Assembly: GCA_013397435.1 (NCBI GenBank) | Contig: VZRG01001634.1 | Location: 99,443 to 163,442 of the forward strand | Reading direction: 5' to 3' | Length of the DNA stretch: 64,000 nt | Source: Erythrocercus mccallii | Taxonomy: Eukaryota > Chordata > Aves > Passeriformes > Dicruridae | Part shown: positions 12,701 to 24,797 of the stretch, piece after piece | Numbering within the stretch: position 1 is the stretch's first letter | Layout: each line of letters begins with the position of its first letter | Made by a program: the position numbers and the translations under genes | The notes under the pieces: model-generated | Seen by the model: the letters and a program-made list of their open reading frames with translations, nothing else | Databases searched by the model: none | What the model was told of the DNA's origin: nothing

Positions 12701-15700
12701 ACCAGGACTTTTTAAACTAATTCATATTTTTTCAAACAATTCTGCAAAATACAGTCATGCTTGAGAGGCAGTTTCAGTTTGCTAGTTGATAAATTATTTC
12801 TATGCCATGTTTTCATCTTCCAAATTAGTGTGAACAAGCATTATTTTCTTCTACTGCAAGGACTTTAATGAGTATGACAAATAAAATTGAAACAGGGCCA
12901 CAAACACAAAAGAAAGTTGAAAAGCTTTGCCATTGCCGTGCAAATGCATTTAAAAATGCACAATATAAAAACACAATATGCCAGAATATTTACTAATAAA
13001 TGTATCTAAGCCACCTTACTATCTTTGAATCAGAGCTTTGGAAGTCTAATGGTGTCATAGAAGGTCAGTATTTGAGATTCCAGACATACTTTCCTGTCAA
13101 CAGCACATTTCATTATGCTTCCCTAATTACACATTCTTCACCACACTGAGGAAAGGAAACTCCATGCTACAAAAAAACCTCCACAACTTCAAATACCAAG
13201 ACTTTATAATCACTGGGCCACGTGTGAATGCACTTTGAGCATTTCCCCCTGCAAGCTGCTTGGGAAACACAATATACAGATAGATGTCAGCAATGTCATC
13301 CTGAAATAGCCGTAAGATAAAGTACAAGTTTCATCAGTACATTAGGGTGCAAAAAAAACAATTTAGATACTTCCATTGTTATTCTTTCCACTGCATAAGG
13401 AACTGCAGGTTATTACATGGGAATAACATAGTTAATAATGTGTGCTTAACAGCAACTAGCATCATGAAGTGACTCAGGGCAACACGCTCAAACAGAGCAG
13501 GAAATAAAAGAATTCTTTCAAAGTGCATCAGCTCCAACCTTACAGAATATTACATGTTTCAGCAATTATTACAAGTTACAGAAAAGGAAGAATCCCATTC
13601 TATTATATAGGTGAAAAGGTGAATGTATATTAAAAGCAGTATGATTTTCACAAGGCTGACTCAGCACTAGATTTTCAAGCTGGTACAGCCTAGGAAGAGA
13701 TTGAGTTTGGGACTGTGGAATCCCAGGTCCAACTACAGCGCTGTCCCCAAGCTCTCTCTCCACAAAGAGCTTTGTCCACCACTGGACACAGGCAGTGGTG
13801 CTTTGCTGGCTTCCTGCAATAGAACAGGGAAAGCATGAGGTGAGACGTGAGTCCTGGTGTAAGAACTGAGTAACTCGAGCACCCCAATAGCAGGGAACCC
13901 CCATGTTGCAGGAGGAGAAGGGAAAAGGCTAAAAGGGCAAGGCACACCACACGTGTCACACCACTTTCAGCAAGTTCACTTCAATGTTCTGCAAATCCCT
14001 TCTGGAGTGATTGTCCTCAGATGCTGTTTTACCACAGGTTCAGCAAGCACACACCAACAGCTCACCCACAACAGCTTGGGATTCAACCCAATCTGTGGGA
14101 GGCATGGAGCCCAGCACCTCTTTCTGGAGAGGCATAACAACACCAAGACCACTGCTTTAAAGACTGGGGAACTCTCTGCTTTTGCTGAAGCAAAACTTCA
14201 AATATCATTTCACCATAATGAACTGGAATGCAAAATATTATTTTCAAAAACTTCAGTTGCCAAGAATTCCTCATGCAACATGCATTATAAGCTTTTTCTT
14301 AAACTGAAGAGCACTATTTCTCAGTGCACCAACCAATCTGAGTTCAATTTAGCTTAACAGCTGGACCTAGGCAAGAGGCCTGATTCTCAGCTTTCCCACT
14401 TCTTGCACTAAGTATTGTAAGGTTATAATGAAACCAAAGTAAAGCATCAAGTGCCCAAAATAGAAGACAGATCAATATTTGATATATATTCTCCTTACTA
14501 AACATAAAAATGTTGACCAGTGAAAGTTTATAACACAATGTATATTACAGTGGAATAAAAAAAATATTATGTCAAGCATTGAGGTTAGTGCAGAAATGCA
14601 AAGCCCTTGAACAACTAATTTCAGAATTGAGAAGAGTCTGAGCTCAAAGTACCAATGCCAGGTTAGGATATTTTGCAGGAAAAGTAACTGCCTTGAGGGA
14701 GTTATGAACTGGTAGTGAATATTAGGAACAACATTTGACCTGTTTCCATAACTCATGATCTCAGACCTCGTTGGTTTGTTCCACCTTTAGGAAGCAGACA
14801 GCTAAAGGAAAATAACTAATTATTTTTATTACTGATTTATTGACTTAGATCTTGCCTTTGATGAGGATGAAAAAAGTAGAAGGTAAGTGTGAGTAAAGGG
14901 AGAGAACTACAGGAGAATCTGGCCAAAGAACTCAAGTGAAGCATTTGAGAGTAGCACAGAAATTAACAAACCATCATTTCAAGGTGCTTGAGGAATAAAA
15001 AAAAGGAAGTGGCTTTTAAAAACAAACACAAAACAGACTGAGTAAATCAGTCATCTGAAGGGCAGCTAAAGGATAACCAGCAAAGTCAAACACAAGTCAA
15101 GGCTGACAGAAGAAAAGAGGGAAACTCCAGGGTCTTTTTCAATGCTATTTTCAGCATTTGACAGCATCCCAGATAGAGATAAACAAAGAAATAGGAAGTC
15201 TCCAAAAAGGCAACATTATATAGCAACTGAACAGAGCTCTTAAGTGAAGACAGAAAACACAGACAGAGGAAAAGCACATACTGTACCACAGGGCTGAAGT
15301 ATTCAGTAATTTTGCCCATGCTCTGTAACTGGAGGTTGCTGTGACAACACATGTAACAAAAACTTGGTTTGGAAAATCCAAACCATTTTTGGTTTAACTG
15401 TTAAGTAGAACAGTCTTAAACATTTACTGTTCTTGAAAACATTTTTATAGAGTATGTTCTACCTAAGTTTACTGAAGGTATAGAGGAATTCATTATTAGC
15501 TGAAGTTATTACATGGTGTATTCTAAAGCATCTATACTTGCTGCATTTTTAATTATTTTAAAACATAAAATCAGATGTCAGACTGCGTAAAAAATCTGAA
15601 ATTCAGTAACACAACGAAAGAAGAGAAAGAGGAAAACCAGAAATATGAGCCATTCTGTTGAGACTTCACCAGTTCATAAGCAACAGCACTTTCAAACACA

Positions 15701-18700
15701 CAGCGCAAGCTACATCCACTGCCACAAGCAGCATTCCTTTACTGCCATCTAGCCTCCAGCAATGAGGAAAGCTGAAAGGGGGAAGCATTGTAACCATCTT
15801 TCTATAGAATTCCAGTAAAATCTAAGAAGATTTTCTATTTTGGAGGTTTTTTTTAACAGGCTAGTGCTTTTAAATAGAGCATTCCTGTTTACTTTTAAGC
15901 ACAACCACAGAAAGCAGTCAGCAGTGAGCATAAATAGTGACAGAGGAAGAGCAGGGGAGGAGGAAAAGCACTTCTTCCTACTCACTGCTTCCAGACTGTT
16001 TGCACAAAAAGGCTACCAATACCAGCAGTTCAGCATTGCTTTTATAGTTTATCCAATGGAGCATTTTACCCTATTAAGCAATGTGTAATTCCTACAGCTA
16101 TTTTTAACAGGCAGAAATAATTGTGAATGATTCTCATTCTACTGATTTGCAATTGTATTAAATGTACAATGTTTGGTTTAAGGAAAATAAAGATGCCTCA
16201 AATACTTCCCAGCTGAGAAAGGAACCAAACAATAACCTCAGAGGAACAGCATGGGCATGGCTGTACCAGGAGCTCAGTTGTTTCCTCTGTGCAAGAGTTT
16301 TAATTCTACCCTAGCGAGACTTTTGGAGTAACCTGAATATGACACATTACATAGCATTAATGTGTTCTTATTCTTACACAGCCAGCTTAATATATTTCTA
16401 ATTAAAACCAAAACAATCCTCAAATACATCCAAACTACTTTGGGGTGATTCTATTTTGACCAATCTCTCCATGAACTTAGTGCTAACAACATGCTAACTC
16501 CCTCACATACTGCACTACTGCAGAAGTTTATTTATGCCACATTATCCTGATACACTTCCACAGCGTGAGCCAAGAGTACAAAAGCTCAGAACCAGCTCAC
16601 ACGTGGATATGCAGTTACCAACTCACACAGAAAATGTCCTTTACAAGCCTAGGATAGGAACCAAGTGCTTCTACCAAGTGTTTGCTCTCCTATTTCACAC
16701 ACCATCACAGCAGCTGCCATGCTCTCTTCCTCCCTCTCTCCACAACACAAATCCAAAGGTGTAATTAATGGATGCCATGGACAGAACACATACGTACACA
16801 TAAGTTGCCTTCCTTGGTTTTTCCAGCCAAAACAGCATGAGAAGATTTACTGCGTCACTTCTGAAGGAGGCAGCTCTCAAAAGCATATAAGCTTTCCCAT
16901 CCCAAAGGAAAAAAGGTAATTTGCCATAAAAGGTTGTTCACAAAATGTCATGCCTCTCCAGCCAGTCTCACAAGAGGTCTGTCAACTGCAACACAGTCAT
17001 ATAACCTCCTAATAATGTTTGACAGCAGGGACACCCACATAACACAGGACAGACAGAAGTGCCATCTCATTAATTCAGTTTCTCACCACCTCCCCTTGGT
17101 GTTATAGTTGAACTCGGAAGCTGAAGACTGGAGCAGAGGTGGGACAGTAGATGGTGGCTATTTTCACTCCAAAATCAGTCTCTAATCTAATGACATTTCC
17201 TTTCTCTGCCATGAGCAGAAAGGAGGAAATGCAGTAAGTCAACACTGTTCATTTGAGTACAGCCTGCCAAGAAGTATGTGTTTTTTTAACGCTCTTCTCT
17301 GCTTTGAGTAAGATCTTCATTGTTCTTTCCAAAATGAAAAGAGAAAAAAGAATTGAATTTCAACTGGCTCATTAGATGAAAGACTTTTAATGTGTGCTTC
17401 TTGTAACTAGCTTGCACCTGAAGGACTCACTTCACGACTACTCTTTTAGAAAGTTACAGAAAAACAAGAAAAGTTTGTGTTGAGAAAAGATTACATACTT
17501 TTTACATTATCTTAAGCTTATTTGCACTTTTATTTTCATTATAGCTGTAACCAAACAGTTGTAATGAAAACAAAAAGCAAGATTTTAAAACAAAAAGATT
17601 TTTCACAAAATTTTAAAAGCCCAGCTTTTTATAGAACAAGAACTGGTTTTACTTTGGCATTAACCTCCAGAAAAGAAAGTTGAAACAAAGAAAGGAAGAT
17701 GGGTAGAAGGCAATACAGAGAACACCTCACTCTAAGGAAATAAATGTTTCAGAACTCCACACATTACAAGTCTGAATTCACATTAATAAATCACTCATTT
17801 GAGAAATCAGACTGGCAATTTAAACATTACTACAGTAATTTTGAAAAGTGAATTATTTAAAAAATGAAGGTAATTAACACTAAATTACTTGTAAATAACT
17901 ACTGAAAGAAATTAATAACTGAACAATTCTATTTTAGCAAGTTCATTTTCTCTAAGAAGTAGAGCACACTTCACTGAGTACCAAAGCTTCAGGAACCAGA
18001 AAGCATTCTGCCCAGTCTTAAAAACTAATTCAGAACTGCCCTTGCCCAAGTTACAATCACAAAGGGGAAAAATATAACAAAGAACAACAATAAAAATCTT
18101 GTAAGATTTCAAAAATTGCCTGGAAAAAGAGAAAAATGTAACTATTTTATACTCAAGCTAAAATTCTGGCCATGTGTCAAACTGATTCATCCCAGTGAGA
18201 TCCAGATTTCATCCCAAGAGCAATTAAATTCTCAGCAAAGCAGTTAAAACCCATCTGTCTCTTCAAGCCAGATTTCAATTATTTTTCCATAATCCTATGC
18301 CCTTATAATTACATTGATGTTCATTCTGCATATACCCAAAAATACTGGTTTTATTTACTTCAGGAAAAATGAACACAGCGCAAATATTCACATTGCTACT
18401 GAAACCTACAGGAAAAAGAGGGCAGAGGACTCAATCTGACAGTGCAGGGAACACTCTGAAAGCTTCCTGTCCAAACCTATTAGCCCAAATGAAATTGCTT
18501 GAAAAGAAATGAAAAAAAAACCCGAATCACACTGCAAGAGCTTCTTCTCTTGAGAATATTACAGAAAGAAGCCAAAATCACTGGAATGTTTCCAGTTTAA
18601 AGTTTTACTTCTTGCAGATTTTGAGCACTAGAATATAGTAGCATCTTTAAAAACAATCAGATACCTCAGAACAATAGCAGCTGTACTACCTTTCCTTCTC

Positions 18701-21700
18701 AACTTCAGGACTTGCACTTGCCAAAACCATTCAAAGCTTCACTCTGAACAAACACATATTAAAGCTTCACTCTGAACAAACACATATTAAAGCTTCACTC
18801 TGAACAAACACATATTAAAGCTTCTGTTTCTCCCGTGTCTACTTAATGTGCTGGAGATGAGAAAACATCTCAAACCTTGCTACAACAAGAGAGGGCGAGC
18901 AAAGGAGCCATGGCACTCCAGTCAGGATGCCTGTTAGAGGCTACATTGCTCACACATGGTGAACACTACTGTCAGACAAAAATTAATGAAAACAAAAATC
19001 TAGCAAGACTGAACTACAACCAGAAGCTGTACCCTGCACTGCTGAGCAGCTTTCTGCCATGAAGCAGTAAAGGAACTGGGCATTGTAGTCAGCAATTAAA
19101 GCCAGGACAGGAGCAAACAGCACAGCTAGAATCAAGTGAGAGCACCTATAGATAAACACTGCCCTTCCTGCTAATTTACAGAGCCATCAACTGCTCTGCT
19201 AAGCATCAGTCTGTTCTCACAGAACTGAACTTGGTGCTCAGCAGCAAAGACTAGCTGTAGAAAAGATTATAAAGAGCACCAACAAAATCAGTACTTAGAA
19301 ATTGGAAAGGAATTCAGCACTTAGAAAGTTATCCAAGTGATTTGCTGACTTCAAAAGTGGAAATGGAATGACAACAGGGAGAGTGGAATTAGTTATTTTC
19401 TGTTTTGCAATTAGACGATAGAAAACCCCCCCACATTTCCTACCAAACATTATTTAGATCTGTCTGACTCTTAAATCTCCAACACTGGATTACACATTTT
19501 CTCCATAGCTGTTTACTCAGTTAGTACAGAACAGAAGGACTCTACCAAAAGAGGCCAAATTTATTTTATTCTTCGTCCCCATGTCTTTAAAACCAAGAAG
19601 TACTGAGAATAGCAAAGATATTGGTTCTTCTATTTCCTAAAAAGGAACAATGAGCTTCAGAGGCCAGCAAGTTCCTGCCGTTGCCTTCCTATGCTGGTTC
19701 TCATGCCAGAAGCCCAGTTAAAATCCCCACTGCAAGAGCTGCCCTTCCAAAGATGGTCCAAACACTCCTAATCTAACATCACCCAATGGGAGCTGCACTG
19801 CCATCTATGGAAAAGCTTAGGAAAAGCATTTAGCATTTAGTATTTGTTGATACTAAGAAGGAAGCAGCTTAAAAGACTAACAAAACAACAGCAGGATGGA
19901 AACGAGGAAGAAAAAAGCGAATTGCGCACGCAACGTGACCAATTACTCAGCACACAGTTCCCTGAATTGTCACTCAGCCACATTGCTTCTACTCACCCCA
20001 TCCTGGTGTCACAGGAACTCCAGAACTACTGCTTTGGTGAGTGCCCTGGAAACACTAAATCCAAGGGACAGGCAGGCTGGCATCAGCCCAAGCACTCCAA
20101 ATTCTTAAATCTGACTCTCATCAATTGGATTTTGACACGCAGATAGGAATTGCTTTTAACTCACCACACTAGAGGACAGAAACTGCATAATTTGATCACG
20201 TCTCTCCCAGCAATCAAAACATCTGACGTGTTGACTAATCACAATAATTATTCTCAATGCCCTCACTTTTTTGTCTTTATACTCCCTGCTTGCAGAGAAA
20301 AGGAAAAACATGGAACAAAAGCTTACAGTAACCTACTCAAGAGCACAGTTTTTCAGAAAGAATGAAAAATCGCATCAGAAATTCTTCTGCATCTTCAGAT
20401 TAGAAAATATCATTGTTTAATCTTTAGGCTAAAGAAATCAAATATATCATAATTTCTAGCAAAACCAACAAGTACAGGGAAAAAAAAAGCCAAAAAAATC
20501 CCACTACTAAGAGGCAATTCAACACTTCAGAGCTACATTTTCCCCCTCAAAACTCCAGCTACTGAAAATACATTTCTGCCTTGGAAAAATAAAACGTTCT
20601 ATTGATGCTTTTCTCATTCAGATAAAAGTCACAGTAGAGTAAGCACTGAAATTCTGGAAAAGCACTAACAGGATAAAAATTCAAAATGGGTAGAAACACT
20701 ACATGATCTTCTAGATTCAACATCAAGTCTTAAAATACCCTCCTTTCTTCATTTCCTAAAAAAATACAATAGTAAATACATGCTCCCATTTTTAAGCTCA
20801 CTCTAAAAACTTTTTGCTTTCAATAAATAAAGAAATAATCCAAAATAGTGAACAAGACTATCACAGGCTGCCAATGTACCTTGGCTCCACGTGGCTTACA
20901 ACAGCTTCTGCCAATCAGCACATTGATTCCATAGCAACTCATACCCATGCACAAATTAATTCACAGAGGCTACATATATCAAACCCTAGATATACTCCAA
21001 AAGCACAGTAAAAGAAGTGTCTTCTATGTGTTTGTTACATTTCGGAGTATGTATCAAAATACTTGTATTTAAAACTTACCAAGGACGAAGTTTAAAAACT
21101 TCCCTCTTTTCTTGGCATGTGCATGCATGTGTCTGTGGACAAGGGTGTTAGTTTTTGCAGTGGCCTCCATGAAACCTGGGTTTTCCCTATAAACACCAAT
21201 GCAGCTACAAAACTCATACTACAAAAATCTCTAACAGCTTTTCCAAGCTGGCCACAATTGCCACAAAAAGTTAATAACCACCGCTAAACTCTTTCAAGCA
21301 CTAGATCCCAACATCAAAATTTAAGACAGAGAGCAAACAAGCAGCTGAAAATATATCAGGAATTCATATGTAGTTAGACACAAAGAATATAATTACAGAA
21401 CAGTGCCCAAGTCTGAAAGTGGTATCTACATTACTAAACTGGCAGTGGTGACACAGTACCTAACATGCCATTAACACACAAAGCACGATACATCAATTAA
21501 ACCAAACTGGTTTTGTTGAGTGCTCTGATTGTTAACATCATGTTAATAAAATCCAAGTTGATTCATTCAGAAGCCTGTGCAGATGAAGGAATAGGAACAG
21601 GACAGACAGACAGAATTTTCTTCAGGCCCACTAAAATTCCAAGGTTGGCTCCCTGATCTCAGATCACAGCACAGCAACAACTCTCCATCCACTCTCCTCA

Positions 21701-24700
21701 TATTTAATGACGCTTCTTGCAGATCAGTTTGAGTTTAGCAGCAAGAAGAAGGTTGTGCTGCATTTTTCTATCCCACTGGAGATGTAAGAAGAGCCCTGCT
21801 ACAGTGAGCTACAGCCAGGTCTCTACCTCAAAGATGCTGTAATTGAATGAAGAGAGAAATCAAATATCTGCTTCAGCTCACAAGGGCCCTATAGCACACA
21901 GTGCAGAAACAACAAGTGCAAGTAGCCACAGAGGCAATAGCTCTTTTCTGCCTTTTCCCTCCTATGTTTAAAGATTAGTAGGAAGTATTGAACCCATCCT
22001 TTATTCTTTCTGAGCAGTGCCAAGAGATTGCATCAGGAAGGACCTGTTTTGTCCTGACTTTTGAATAAGGAAAGAAAAAAACGTGCAAACAGCCTGATCA
22101 AGGTCACCTGTCCAGAAACAGGAGTTCCTAAATGAGGTTTCAAAAAGCTATCAACTACAGAGGAGAGAAGAAACAATTATAAATTTTTTATAAAAGCACA
22201 AATATTTTAAATATATACTTAATAAGCAATAAATTCAACACACTACAATAATGCAAGTTATGAATATAGATACATACTATGCTGTTCATTTCTGAAGAGT
22301 CATAACTTCCACACGGATGGACACTTCCTATAGGTTCCAGCCCTTCTTCATCCCACATGTATGTGCCGTCAGAGCTGTCAGATGGAGAAAGCTCAAAGGA
22401 GGAGCCAGCTCTGTAGTTCATCTCTGAAGAGATGACATTCTCAGTAGTGTGTTTTGTGCTTTCACTGTTGTCATCCACTGCTTAAAGAAAACAGCATCAG
22501 TTAAGATTCCAAAAACAATCCAATATTCAAAAAATAAATGTTAAAGTGCCTGTTACTGGTGTGCTACCTTTGCTGGAGCTGTACCTGAAAGCTTTCTCTA
22601 GTATTGTTCCCTCATCCCAGAGCGGGGAAAGCTCAAGCTGGTTTGGCACCTACAACCAAGGAATCTTCCAACCCACGTCTTTGCTAACTTGTTACCTGCC
22701 CTAATTCACCCACCATGGAAGCTACTTTCTACAAATCTGCATCTCTTTAACATATTAGAAGGTGGGTCCAAAAATATATCCTTTGGATCTAGTCTTTCAA
22801 TTGCAACATCTCTCAAACAAGCTTTTTGTCATGAGAAGCCCATCAAAGATTTGAAAATGTGGCTTTTAAAAGCATCTTCTTGTGTCCTCAACTAATTTTT
22901 AAAGAATTAATATGCATCAGAAAAAAAAAAGACCTAGTAACAATCCTGTTTATAACTGAAGTAATTCAATTACACATCCTACACTTATTTCCACTACTTG
23001 GAAGAAGTTACAGCTGTTCTCTGCCTACAGAGGTGTAGCGAGCACAAGGTGAAATTTTCTTAAAATACCATCAACCCAGAAAATGAATGGCAAAGCAAGG
23101 ATATTAGGAATCCCACAACCACATCACAAACGTGTTTAAAGGAGGTCACTTCATTTTTATCACAAACAGCTCTTCAAAGTAATGCTTGGGAAAAACTATA
23201 ATACAGAAAAGGCACAAGCAAACAAATATACCAGCATACAGCAGTTCCATTCTGCAACAATTCATAAGCAATGGGCAATTACATTAAATAACTTAATTAC
23301 CATTACAGGATTTTGATTTAGCACCTAAAATTTCAAACAACAAACATAAAAAAGGTATTTACCAGACACATTTATATCAAGCCAGTCATCAGCATTACAG
23401 CAAGATCCTCCACCTTCCTTGAGAGACGTGAACGGCTCAATGGATGTTCTGCTCCCATGCTCTAATTCCTGAAGGCAGTTCTCCTTCTGCTGGATTTGTA
23501 CAGTTCTGTTTGCCTCTTCTATATCTATAAAATCATCACTGAAGTCTTCACTCAAATCGTTTTTCTCCGAGGACGACAAAGAAGATATAGATATTTCATC
23601 TCCATCATCGCTCATACACATCACTTTTGACCCATGTTTTCCCAGACTTTCATGCAGGCCCTCACCAGGTTCTGTTCTTTGAGCCCTGCTCTCTAGAATA
23701 CTGTTTTTATCAACAGCTCTATTAATGTTTGCTGAAATCTCTGCGTTCTCCGGGCTGCGCGTGTCCGCAGCCGCGCTTTTGCCGCCATCCACAACGGTAT
23801 TCCCAGCAAAGCGCTGCCTGGTAGGCTTCAGCAGGGAAGGCCGACTTAATCTGTATCCATAGGAAGGTGCTGACCCAGATCCATTTGACAGTGGGGGTTT
23901 CTTGGAACAAGGAGCTGACATAACCGGGTACGGTCTGGTAAATCCATACTTCATCGGTTCATTTCCATTGGGAACATCCAACTGACACGCGTTTCTTGAC
24001 AGCAGCGTAGACCTCTGAGATGTCCTGGCAGAGAGATTTTGACTGTGATAAGGCCTTGTAAGATCCACAGCTTTATTAAAGGAATGTGACCTGGTTAGAG
24101 ATGCAGTGGGTAGGAAAGAATTCTGAATGGAATGTGAAAAACTTTGTGATCTTACCATTTTGTCACAGGAAAAAGTTTTGCTGTTTTCTGCAGATTGTGC
24201 CAGGCTTTCTCCTGAACTTGTCCTTGCGGCACTGGAATTAGCTCTAGGTCTCTGCAAACCTACCACCGGCCGATTTCCATAAAATCCATTTAAATTTGAT
24301 CTTGGAGCATTGAGTCCAGAGTATGTCCTCCCTGACAGGGTACCTTTGGTGAATTTAGCTGAACTAGAGAGTCCAGGTATAGACTTTGGGTTTAATTCCT
24401 CAGTAGAAGATACAAACATATTGGTTTGCTTGGCTGCTTTTGACGCAACTGAAGCAGTACTGCTCAAACCCACCCTGAGCTCATCATTGCCCAATGCTCC
24501 TTGAGATTGAGGATACTTCTCAGAATCAATTAATTTTTCATTACAGTTGCGTTTGGCATTGGCCTCTCTCCCATTCTGATCGTTAAGTTGATATTTATTT
24601 GATTTTTTCCAGTTGAAAGCAAAGGAAGGCATTCCAACAGTGCCATTGTGCTTGCTGAAATTTTTGCCACCATTACTCCCTGCTAAGTTCACAGCCGTCC

Positions 24701-24797
24701 CGTTTGGCATAGGTTGCAAAACACTCCCTAAAGTTTTCGTTCCATATTTCGGTAGCCTGGAAACCAAGGACGTCCTGTTTTGATTTTTTTCTTCCAT
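690..24797 (-). CDS. CCSER2: CCSER2, coiled-coil serine-rich protein 2, 3'-partial (coding exons 2-8)
   Basis: This entry spans the whole gene model; the exons are listed separately. Joining 24797-23363, 22477-22278, 10926-10836, 7861-7699, 6979-6793, 1623-1540 and 776-690 gives 2247 nt, or 749 codons with no stop. Every intron is GT-AG and the phases agree (1, 0, 1, 2, 0, 0, 0). The order of conserved blocks matches vertebrate CCSER2: the N-terminal MEEK..LPKYGTK, the FVSSTEELN and MVRSQSFSHSIQNS blocks, the acidic SEDFSDDFIDIE block, YRAGSSFELSPSDSSDGTYM, DEMTLRHMVQDCTAVKTQLL, and a coiled coil. The family is known as a cytoskeletal protein; mammalian CCSER2/Gcap14 is reported to track microtubule plus ends. 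The C-terminal part lies beyond base 1. Identification rests on remembered family sequence, not a search. Confidence 0.95.
777..1539 (-). other. CCSER2 intron 7
   Basis: This 763-bp intron is bounded by good splice sites. It holds only short chance ORFs; nothing else was identified. Confidence 0.85.
1540..1623 (-). CDS. CCSER2: CCSER2 exon 7 (84 nt)
   Basis: The acceptor is CCCCTGGTAG before 1623 and the donor is TTCAAG|GTAAAT after 1540; both ends are phase 0. The exon encodes NDENVSLQDITFSVPSSPEP followed by QEPESTFK. The L-Q/H-D-I-x-x-S-x-PSSPEP core matches the mammalian protein between the conserved helix and the coiled coil. With phase 0 at both ends it could be skipped without a frameshift. 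Confidence 0.92.
1624..6792 (-). other. CCSER2 intron 6
   Basis: This 5.2-kb AT-rich intron contains a T/GTTTT-rich low-complexity patch at about 1803-1900 on the plus strand. At 3213-3229 there is a short near-perfect palindrome (8-bp arms, one-base centre). No exon or recognisable transposon was seen. Confidence 0.8.
6793..6979 (-). CDS. CCSER2: CCSER2 exon 6 (187 nt), conserved DEMTLRHMVQDCTAVKTQLL segment
   Basis: The acceptor is GATGTTTTTTAG before 6979 and the donor is CACCAG|GTCAGC after 6793. The exon enters in phase 2 and leaves in phase 0. It encodes GSNYLEAAAGALESYGVGSS, then LQAPRALAENTVMLDEMTLR and HMVQDCTAVKTQLLRLKRLL ending HQ. The second half is among the most conserved parts of the family and begins a helical, leucine-rich stretch. 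The first 67 nt and 48 nt of flanking intron are tandemly duplicated just upstream (see 6913-7142). The exon is noticeably GC-richer than its surroundings. Confidence 0.95.
6913..7142. repeat. 115-bp tandem duplication over the exon 6 acceptor (copies 6913-7027 and 7028-7142)
   Basis: Two adjacent 115-bp units differ at about 9 positions (roughly 92% identity by eye). Each contains the first 67 nt of exon 6 (minus sense), the TTTTTTAG acceptor and 48 nt of upstream intron. The unit next to the full exon is functional by reading frame. The upstream unit is a decoy whose AG would put the exon start at 7094. Use of the decoy would meet an in-frame TGA after 28 sense codons. Confidence 0.93.
7699..7861 (-). 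CDS. CCSER2: CCSER2 exon 5 (163 nt)
   Basis: The acceptor is ACTCTCTGTAG before 7861 and the donor is AACAG|GTAAAG after 7699. The exon enters in phase 1 and leaves in phase 2. It encodes EECENMSRYDRQDRNVRQHQ, then EGFWKRAPQQRWNTQEHYHL and a His-rich tail GHTDHYIHGKNDLNR. This aligns with the Trp/His-rich middle segment of mammalian CCSER2. The Met in ENMSRYD is the first in-frame ATG available to a transcript that starts at the proposed internal promoter in intron 4. The exon is too short for a simple ORF scan and was found by reading the minus strand between exons 4 and 6. Confidence 0.93.
8616..8795 (-). other. CCSER2: Candidate alternative first exon of CCSER2 (start approximate)
   Basis: The lower border is a consensus donor, CTTGG|GTAAGTGG, at 8616/8615 on the minus strand. 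The start near 8795 is estimated from the TATA-like element. No long ORF enters exon 5 from this exon. It contains a minimal ATG-TGA. Spliced to exon 5, the first in-frame start would be the Met of ENMSRYD. The product would be a C-terminal isoform keeping the conserved helix and coiled coil but lacking the Ser-rich N-terminal half. This is inference from sequence signals. Confidence 0.42.
8617..8920 (-). promoter_or_regulatory. Candidate internal promoter for a short CCSER2 isoform
   Basis: On the minus strand, a perfect CRE palindrome TGACGTCA (8911-8904) is followed about 75 bp later by a TATA-like element (8830-8823). That element reads TATTTATA on minus and the stronger TATAAATA on plus. 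GC-rich sequence follows at about 8770-8640. The CRE-TATA-GC-rich order on minus, ending at a strong donor, fits a promoter for a truncated transcript. Because the TATA is better on plus, divergent or plus-strand transcription cannot be excluded. Confidence 0.5.
10836..10926 (-). CDS. CCSER2: CCSER2 exon 4 (91 nt)
   Basis: The acceptor is TTTCTTGCAG before 10926 and the donor is CAAAG|GTAAGT, a consensus site, after 10836. The exon enters in phase 0 and leaves in phase 1. It encodes DILNNLDSCDLEDDDLMLDV followed by DLPEDPPRDK. The highly acidic DLEDDDLMLDVDLPED stretch matches the family closely and continues directly from SEMNSI at the end of exon 3. Confidence 0.95.
10927..22277 (-). other. 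CCSER2 intron 3 (11.35 kb)
   Basis: This AT-rich intron is the largest between the coding exons. Apart from the 28-bp minisatellite at 18733-18824, no repeat family or exon was recognised. The ORFs inside, including a hydrophobic one at 13690-13959, have no family resemblance or splice support that I can see. Confidence 0.8.
18733..18824. repeat. Minisatellite, 28-bp unit, 3 identical copies plus 8 bp
   Basis: Units start at 18733, 18761 and 18789, each beginning AAAGCTTCACTCTGAACAAA and ending with ACACATAT-T. They are followed by a partial AAAGCTTC. The copies are identical, so the array is probably recent and may vary in length between individuals. Confidence 0.95.
22278..22477 (-). CDS. 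CCSER2: CCSER2 exon 3 (200 nt)
   Basis: The acceptor is TTTAAGCAG before 22477 and the donor is CATA|GTATGT after 22278. The exon enters in phase 1 and leaves in phase 0. It encodes VDDNSESTKHT, then the strongly conserved YRAGSSFELSPSDSSDGTYM block, then WDEEGLEPIGSVHPCGSYDS and SEMNSI. A second AG three bases upstream (TTTAAG|CAG) could give a NAGNAG-type isoform with one extra residue. The function of the block is not known to me beyond conservation in CCSER proteins. Confidence 0.95.
22478..23362 (-). other. CCSER2 intron 2
   Basis: This 885-bp intron has good splice sites at both ends. No further element was seen. Confidence 0.88.

Noticed and set aside
13690..13959. 89-codon minus-strand ORF beginning with a signal-peptide-like leucine-rich stretch
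   Set aside because: It lies deep in intron 3 with other frames equally open, and has no recognised domain or splice support.
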